Shown here: piece by piece, positions 57,901 through 64,000 of the stretch
Numbering within the stretch: the stretch's first letter is position 1
Layout of the letters: every line of letters begins with the position of its first letter
NCBI GenBank assembly: GCA_007449985.2
Contig: VIIQ02000073.1
Location: 62,001 to 126,000 of the forward strand
Direction: 5' to 3'
DNA: 64,000 nucleotides
From: Desmodesmus armatus
Lineage: Eukaryota; Chlorophyta; Chlorophyceae; Sphaeropleales; Scenedesmaceae
Made by a program: the position numbers and the translations under genes
Notes under the pieces: model-generated
Databases searched by the model: none
What the model was told of the DNA's origin: nothing
Seen by the model: only the letters and a program-made list of their open reading frames with translations

Positions 57901-60900
57901 GCTTTCAACAAAACATACAACATGAGTTGGACTGTTACTTACATCGCACTGCGTCTGGAAGCATCTTGACATTGTCAAAAACCATGCGTAGTAGACACTT
58001 CGAGAAGCGCTGAACCATACCGCACGCAAAAGTGCATGCGTACTTGCAAGTACTTGTCCATGTCTGGCCCAACAAGCTTGGCGTATGACCGGACGGCATC
58101 CACCACCACGTCTGTTGATGTCACACCCGGGACTGCAGCCTTCCCCCTGGAGCGACCATCAAGGCAGTTCTGTGACCACATGGAGATGTTGAAGTTTCTC
58201 CAGTGAAGAGCTGACCAGAACCCCTCCATTGATGGTGCCCACCAATTGACCGCACAACCTGAAGACCATGTAGTCTGATAACTCAGAAGGCGAACGAAGT
58301 CCTTGTCAGACATCACCTATGGTAAGTGCAGACAAAGCTGTCAAAATTTGAGGTTGCACACATCACATGTCTTGCTGTGTGTGAGATATGTGAGATGACG
58401 CGGTCAATGAGTCATTATTTATGAAAGGTGGTCTGACCGTACCTTGATATGTTCTTTGTCCAATCCTGTAAAGACTGAGAAGTTGCAAGACTTGAACAAC
58501 CCGACGACACCATCCTCTGGCAGTTGTTGCAAGTCGAAGCCCTTCAACGCCAATGCTGCCTTTGCCCATGAGCCGTGCGCCTTGCAGCCTTCAACCAGTC
58601 CCCGGCGTATGTAGTTTGTAACAATGGTGGTGTTGAAGGGCGTCACGCCAGGCATACTTTCGACCTCCGCATGCATGAACCTCTTGTATTGGTCGATCTT
58701 GTTGTGCAACGAGTGGATCAGGCACCAACCAATGAGCTCTTCTACGTTGCCTGCATTGATAGCCGCTTGTTTGTTCTTCGCCCAATCAACTTCATGACCT
58801 AGCACAGGGTCCTAAACGGAGGAACCACGTGCCGTTGCTGCAGCCTTCGTCGTTGAGTGAGTAGGCGCACGCCGTTGACGGTGGTGGTGACCAGTAGGGG
58901 TTATCGAAGGCGTCAGGGCGTAGCGTTGAACATAAGACCGTGGGGGGTGGCAGCCAGTTTGGGTGTGGGTGGGTCACATGAGGAGGGCGTTGGTTGTAGT
59001 GAAGACGACACATACACGGCAGACAAGTGGACAGCAAAGGCGGATGTGATTGCCATGATGTCTGAAAGGCGCATGACAACCACACGCAGAGTGTGCTGCC
59101 GCTGTGGCCTCGGAGGCAGTGTTCAAACTGAGCAAGCTCAATGGGTGGTGTGCCGGCTGGGTCGCCATGCAGCGCATGCATGTGCAACAGTTGATTGACT
59201 GCTTGACTGGGTAACACAGATCCCCATCAGTGGCCACTGGCTGGACTGACCTGTGTGCTGGTGGTGGCGCCTGCATGGCTTGGCTTGTCCAGGCTTGGCT
59301 TGCCCGTGCTGTCCGCCCTCCCGCCCTTGCGTGCCGTTGCTGCAGCCTTCGTCGTTGAGTGAGTAGGCGCACGCCGTTGACGGTGGTGGTGACCAGTAGG
59401 GGTTATCGAAGGCGTCAGGGCGTAGCGTTGAACATAAGACCGTGGGGGGTGGCAGCCAGTTTGGGTGTGGGTGGGTCACATGAGGAGGGCGTTGGTTGTA
59501 GTGAAGACGACACATACACGGCAGACAAGTGGACAGCAGAGGCGGATGTGATTGCCATGATGTCTGAAAGGCGCATGACAACCACACGCAGATCATGTGC
59601 TCACATGACATGCATGAAACATACATTGAGTCTTCTGTTGTTGTACCTACCTTCCTTCTGCTTGTAGAGCTTTGCCTCTGGGGTGCTGGCTTGGCCCTTT
59701 GCTTGGTGCTTGGAGCGCCGGGCTGTCGGTGTTGGGCATGTGTTGACAAGGGGTAACACATTGATGAATGGACCCGGAAGGAAGACGGAAGGGTCCAGTG
59801 TTGTAGGCATGCGAAGCAGTGAACAGTGAAAGGTCAGGTGCCAGCCGTTGTTGAACAAGAGTTACCACACCTGTTGTCTGCATTATAACATAACTTCAAC
59901 TGTGCCAGCAATTCCAGCAAAACCCTTCATTATGCATATGCTGCAGACTGTGTGTGTTTTGCATAGGCTTATACACCAACCTTGTAGTCAGAGTCAGACA
60001 TGTCCGTGACCTCCACACCCTCGTCCAGATCCATTGCGTCCTCGTCCTGTCATGACGGACATTTGAAATGACACGGCAGGGAGTGAGAGCAGCAGGCCAG
60101 AATGATGTATGAGAGTGTCTGAGGATCCTCTCAGAAACAAGCAACAGCCGTTCGTTGAAGAGACAAAGGAACAGAATGCAGTTCGCGAATGGGTCAGTCA
60201 ACAACACCTGGAGCCCGTGGAACATGTTGTCTGTGGAAGTGGGCAGGATGCCCCTTGTGCACATGCGCTTGACCGCAGCAGCCTGACTTAGGGGGCGGTC
60301 AGGCTTGACAAAGCCGTCATCTGCAGTGCAATACAACAGGACATCAGACCGTCAGATGGTTTGCGTCAACCTCTGAAACTAGCGGCTGCAGCATGCATGG
60401 CGAATCATCATGTAACCTACCTTGGCACCGGGGGCGCTTGTGCACATCAACAGTAGGTGGGATGGTATGGGTAGATTGCTCACTGCCAAATGGCTTGTGC
60501 CTATAGCACAATATGCTGGGGACCTGGGCCATCACCCTCTCCTGTGACACCGCAGTGATGACATGGTCGTTGCACTCGTACCAGACAGTCTTGTAGCCTT
60601 CCGCAGTGCGCTGTTGGCTCAGCACTGAACATGTATAGTGCCCCCTGGTGCCGTCCTGCAATAAAATAAACAAACAGTCAACATCTTTGTGATTGGCCAG
60701 CTTCGTGACGGTGGGCAGTGTATGTAAACTTGTCTAGTGTTAAGGAAACTTACGTCTGCACCGTGATGCACAGCCAGGTAGACCAGGTGGGCCTTGCCGG
60801 AGGGAGTGTCGATGATTGTCGGGTAGTTGAAGTGAGCAGTTGTTTTTGCGGTTTGGAAGCTCCCATCTGATGTCATCTTGACAGGGCCAGCAATGTTGCA

Positions 60901-62125
60901 GAACAGGTCGGTAGAAGAACTGATGATGGATGACCTTCGCATTCAAAAGAGTGTCACTCTGCATGAGTCCACAGCAGTCGGCATGTACTGAAAGAGGCTG
61001 TAAGTCTGAAGCTCTGACAGGGCCCACCTTCTGAAAGCTTGGGGGTGGTTGCAGTGCCCTTCAAAGCTGTGTGGCACATGCTCAACTGCACAGCAAAAAC
61101 AGAGACATTGACAGACAGAGACTGAGTGTGCCGTGCGCAATTAGCTGTCACGGCCGAGAGCATGCATCACACAGTACTCAGTAGTGAGCAGGGCTGCCAG
61201 TGAACACATAGTATGACGCATCATGACACACACGCTGAGCGTGACACGCTTGAAGGGCGACCCTAGACTTGCTTGTGAATATACATAGCACCATGCAAGC
61301 ATCACCTTGGTCCCATTTCTTTTGCCTGCTTTGCTCAAATGTCATGTCATCTCCCATAGTCAGCTGGTCAACATACATCACTGCGCGGTCCAGTTCTCTC
61401 GACTGCCCGCAGGAGGTGCAGGACTCAGTGGTGACGCACAGGTAGCCCACCACTTCCTTCAGCCTGCAAGCAAACGACAAGCAACGGAGTGTTCTGTGTC
61501 TCGTGTTGTGGCGTGTCCTCTATCAGCACATGTCATGCACTATCATGTCACGCACTGTCAACAAAGTGCACCAACAAAGTACAACTTGACAGCTGTACAG
61601 TCCTGCAGCCCCTTTGCAGATTGAAAGATACCTTGGAATCTCCTCGCAGAGCGCCATCTGCATCTGATACAGTATTTCACTGGCGTCCTGTTGCGTCTTG
61701 AGGTCCAGGTTGAAGGTCACACCAAGTTGACCAAGCGACAGCTCAACATCCGCCACCCTGCCCGCTGCTGAGGCGTCGTCCATGCGCTTGAGAATGTCCT
61801 GCACACGGTGGAAGTCCAGGTTTTGTTGCGTTTTGTAGCAGTTACTCGAAGCAGCTGGAGTGGGCTATGCAGTTGTCACCTGCATCAAGCTCGTCACGGG
61901 CTTGCCCGCGCCAGACGTCTGCAATACGATGCACTTGAGCTCATGATGCGCAAAAATGAACTGGAGGGCTGTGTTCCATGCACACAGCTTGCTGCTGCTG
62001 TTGCTGAGAGCAGCAGGTTTGGTGACGCTGGCAGTCTTCAAGGCCAGACGGCGGCTTTGACGAACAACAGGTTTGATTTGGCAACTGCTGCGGCTGCCGT
62101 TGTTGGCGCACAGGGTCCTGATCAT
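54925..62125 (-). CDS. Ubiquitin-specific protease-like protein with GATA-like zinc finger
   Basis: Seventeen minus-strand exons fit in phase: 61880-62125, 61632-61798, 61306-61463, 61028-61085, 60754-60919, 60421-60655, 60208-60320, 59981-60046, 59651-59722, 58443-58811, 58044-58316, 57943-58009, 57622-57770, 57429-57509, 56610-56666, 55621-55677 and 54925-55425. They give 944 residues. The USP fold covers residues 1-345: a degenerate Cys box LCAWNTALQ (Cys48), QQDASEI (118-124), a CTSC zinc pair, LVYLAVHHGAD, the His box GHYT (His271) and WYECND. USPs cleave ubiquitin from proteins. An acidic, basic-tailed linker follows. At 666-693 lies CNIC-x20-CRNC followed by YKRVKK, close to the GATA finger C-x2-C-x17-20-C-x2-C, suggesting DNA or protein binding. 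Three short acidic or Gly/Asp exons and a final 166-residue domain of no known family end the protein. The USP part is firm; the fusion rests on phase agreement. Confidence 0.72.
55621..55677 (-). other. Small repeated exon of the USP gene, third copy
   Basis: This 57-nt exon lies between a TGCAG acceptor and a GTGAGC donor and encodes CGDGVDGVDGGNNPPANDK. It is identical to the exon at 56610-56666, being 989 bp from it in the tandem repeat. It is in phase 0 on both sides, so copies can be added or lost without breaking the frame. Confidence 0.7.
56225..56567. repeat. Minisatellite of about 85 bp, four copies
   Basis: Four copies follow each other, each starting near CAACCACCAGAGAGG and containing GGGTCGCACAGGTTGCCCCG and GCGACAACACACACCAC. 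The copies differ by a few bases. The same unit occurs twice in the next long repeat (57215-57386) and once, partly, at about 55523-55570. Confidence 0.88.
56610..56666 (-). other. Small repeated exon of the USP gene, second copy
   Basis: This is the same 57-nt exon as at 55621-55677, with intact splice sites on both sides. It is related in position and ending (ANDK) to the more acidic exon at 57429-57509, whose flanks are homologous. Confidence 0.7.
57215..57386. repeat. Minisatellite of about 85 bp, two copies
   Basis: Two copies of the unit described at 56225. Copy number is the main difference between the two long repeats. Confidence 0.85.
58829..59594. repeat. Direct repeat of 264 bp at 502-bp spacing
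   Basis: 58829-59092 and 59331-59594 are nearly identical, both starting GTGCCGTTGCTGCAGCCTTC and ending ACAACCACACGCAGA. They lie in the intron between exons 9 and 10 of the USP gene. A part containing GTTGACGG...GTGACCAGTAGGG also occurs, diverged, inside the long repeats near 55987 and 56976. Confidence 0.85.
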
Positions 62126-62696
62126 AGTTGCTGCTGTTTTTGGAGGGAAGAGTGGTGTCTGTGTGCAAAGACGAAGGAAAGGCGAGAGAGAACGTTCTGC
62201 AAAGATCTACAAACAAAGACATAGGGAAAGCTCTCTATGTCTTGGTTCCTATGATAGGAACCATTTGGGGCAAAAACCCTTGCAGTTGCGACCTGGAACC
62301 TAAATCTTTGAAAAGCCGAGCAACATGCGAAGTGCAACCCAGTAATATGCTTCAAAGAAGGTGGCTGATAGTTCCAGAGATTGCGCGGACAGCTTGCTGC
62401 TGTGGGAAATGCTTTAGTCAGTGCATTAGTCAGTGTCAACTGAATATGATGCTATGCACTGTATATTGGATTGGGCCTTCTTTGCAGGAGTCTGCTATGC
62501 CAAGAAACAGGAAGTTGCTTGAGCAAACCTTAGACATCATCACGCATGGTGCGGCACGAGGATTTGCTACCTTTTCAGAAGCCAGCCTGGCACAAACAAG
62601 ACACCCCCCCTGCGCCAGAACGCGCGGGCCGACTTGTGGCGACCAGTGACGTGATACACTGTATCTCGCTTGTTTAGCGGAGCCACATGTTTTTCA

Positions 62697-63389
62697 AGGC
62701 CACAGGACAGTCCAGCACAACACCAGCATTGACAGTGTGTTGCATCAACACGCAAAGGCAGGCGGCACCCAGACCAGCATCAGCACCAACTGAGGCAGCC
62801 GAGGTCGGGGTCAGTTGAACGGGCATGAGCACACCTACTGCGCATTGCTGAGCATGACTGGTAGGCCAGCATCGACCACTGGCAGGACTGTCCTGTGTGC
62901 ACACCCGCTGCAGGAGGGTCCTGTGACACGATTCATGCTGCATGCTGAGCTTCAGCAGGCTGGGGTGGGGTCCCCAACAGCAACGCAGAAGGGCTACACA
63001 CAGCTGCAGTCAGTCATGCACCCTGCTCATGCAGCTGCAGCGCGGCCAAGCTCAGGTCCAGCCGAGTGCAGCTGTCCACGCAAGACAGCAGAATGTCAAT
63101 CCCGTCTCTGTGTGCTGACCTGGAGCTGCATGTGCTGCTCAGGGCTTGCTTTTTAAGGCCACAGGACAGTCCAGCACAACACCAGCATTGACAGGTCCTC
63201 AGTGTGTTGCATCAACACGCAAAGGCAGGCGGCACCCAGACCAGCATCAGCACCAACTGAGGCAGCCGAGGTCGGGGTCAGTTGAACGGGCATGAGCACA
63301 CCTACTGCGCATTGCTGAGCATGACTGGTAGGCCAGCATCGACCACTGGCAGGACTGTCCTGTGTGCACACCCGCTGCAGGAGGGTCCT
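62697..63389. repeat. Direct repeat of about 224-233 bp
   Basis: 62697-62920 recurs at 63157-63389 with near-perfect identity. The second copy has a 10-bp insertion (about 63195-63204) after CAGCATTGACAG. The 236-bp spacer between the copies is not repeated. No terminal inverted repeats or coding capacity was seen. Confidence 0.88.
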
Positions 63390-63766
63390 AGTTGCACGCT
63401 TTGTCTCCTCCTCATGTGACTGTCTTGTGTGTGTAGTAAGGGCTGAAGAGGTTGCTGCCACATGTACTGTACAGGCTGTACATTGCAGGCAGTGCCAGTA
63501 GCACTGTGCCATAGGCGCTGCATACTGGTATAGTGGGGAGCCAAACTGCAGTGCTCATCTTGTGGCAACGTTGCACACCAGCGCAAGCAGACCGTCACAG
63601 TTCCTCCCACAAGGCAGCACATCCGTCCCCCCACCGCACGGGTGGTCACCCAGTTGAGGCACCCCCTGCCCGTTTGTCATGGTCGTATGAAAAGGCATAG
63701 CAGAGCAGTGATGCCCCGCCTGGCCACTTCAAAAATCATTATACATCAGGTGCAAGCCTGGTTTGC

Positions 63767-63793
63767 CACACTACATCTTTTAGATGTAGTGTG
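63767..63793. repeat. Hairpin with perfect 12-bp arms
   Basis: CACACTACATCT and AGATGTAGTGTG are exact reverse complements separated by 3 nt. It is a short stable hairpin of unknown role. Confidence 0.8.
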
Positions 63794-64000
63794 ACTTGTT
63801 CACCACGGTGCCACACAGTATTACGGTAGCAGGTGATGCTGGCAACAGCAGTTTTCAACCCCTAAGCCCACACGACAATGGCCAAGGGTGCCGCCACAGG
63901 TTCTACCACCCAAGCACTGCTTTTATACAACCCAGTGCTGCTCAACCTCAACTGCAGTTGGCACCCGAGATACATCAGGCAGTAGTCATAAGTCTTGTCG

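Larger units (their letters stand above)
62126..64000. other. Region upstream of the USP gene to the window end
   Basis: No gene is supported. A plus-strand open frame at 62128-62649 has no recognisable features. The 5' region of the minus-strand USP gene lies next to 62125. Beyond it are a 230-bp direct repeat (62697-62920 and 63157-63389) and a small hairpin at 63767-63793. Confidence 0.5.

Noticed and set aside
62128..62649. 173-codon plus-strand open frame opposite the USP gene start
   Set aside because: It overlaps the untranslated region of the minus-strand gene and has no recognisable composition or motif.

Overview
The window is nuclear DNA of a green alga, most likely a chlorophyte of the Chlorophyceae; the species cannot be named from sequence alone. 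The signs are very intron-rich genes with GTGAG-type donors and TGCAG acceptors, exons full of CAG/GCA runs (polyGln and polyAla), TGTAA polyadenylation-like signals after some genes, and plant/algal-type protein families. No rRNA, tRNA, CRISPR array or bacterial operon was found. All gene models were spliced by eye from open frames, splice sites and reading-phase agreement.

Layout. A KH/RGG RNA-binding protein gene (552-3887, +) is followed by 2.5 kb of intergenic DNA with a long hairpin. Two tandem copies of a short-chain dehydrogenase gene follow (6375-9279 and 9947-12862, +), with near-identical proteins and diverged introns. A 16.7 kb SHPRH-type SNF2/RING gene (13785-30491, +) comes next. 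One of its introns carries a complete 2,915-bp CACTA-type transposon (18682-21596) that sits inside one arm of an older palindrome. A divergent pair of secreted-protein genes follows: a small one on the minus strand (32066-32817) and a 251-residue protein made of five-residue Tyr/Phe-Asp-x-x-Gly repeats on the plus strand (33759-36092).

The minus-strand gene at 37516-47864 encodes an MscS-like mechanosensitive channel with an EF-hand and a huge low-complexity N-terminus. A secreted class 3 lipase (50051-52958, +) comes next. The last large gene (54925-62125, minus) joins a ubiquitin-specific protease domain, a GATA-like zinc finger and an unrecognised C-terminal domain. Its last introns are built from tandem repeats of about 820-990 bp, each of which carries one small in-frame exon.

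There is no sign that the genes form a pathway; they look like ordinary neighbours in a eukaryotic genome. Two of them concern ubiquitin (SHPRH-type E3/helicase and the USP protein), but they are not adjacent. The most unusual items are the USP/GATA-like fusion with its exon-bearing satellite, the pentad-repeat secreted protein, and the transposon nested in a palindrome. Three single-base frame breaks in otherwise well-conserved exons (two in SHPRH, one in the channel gene) look like consensus deletions or real mutations.
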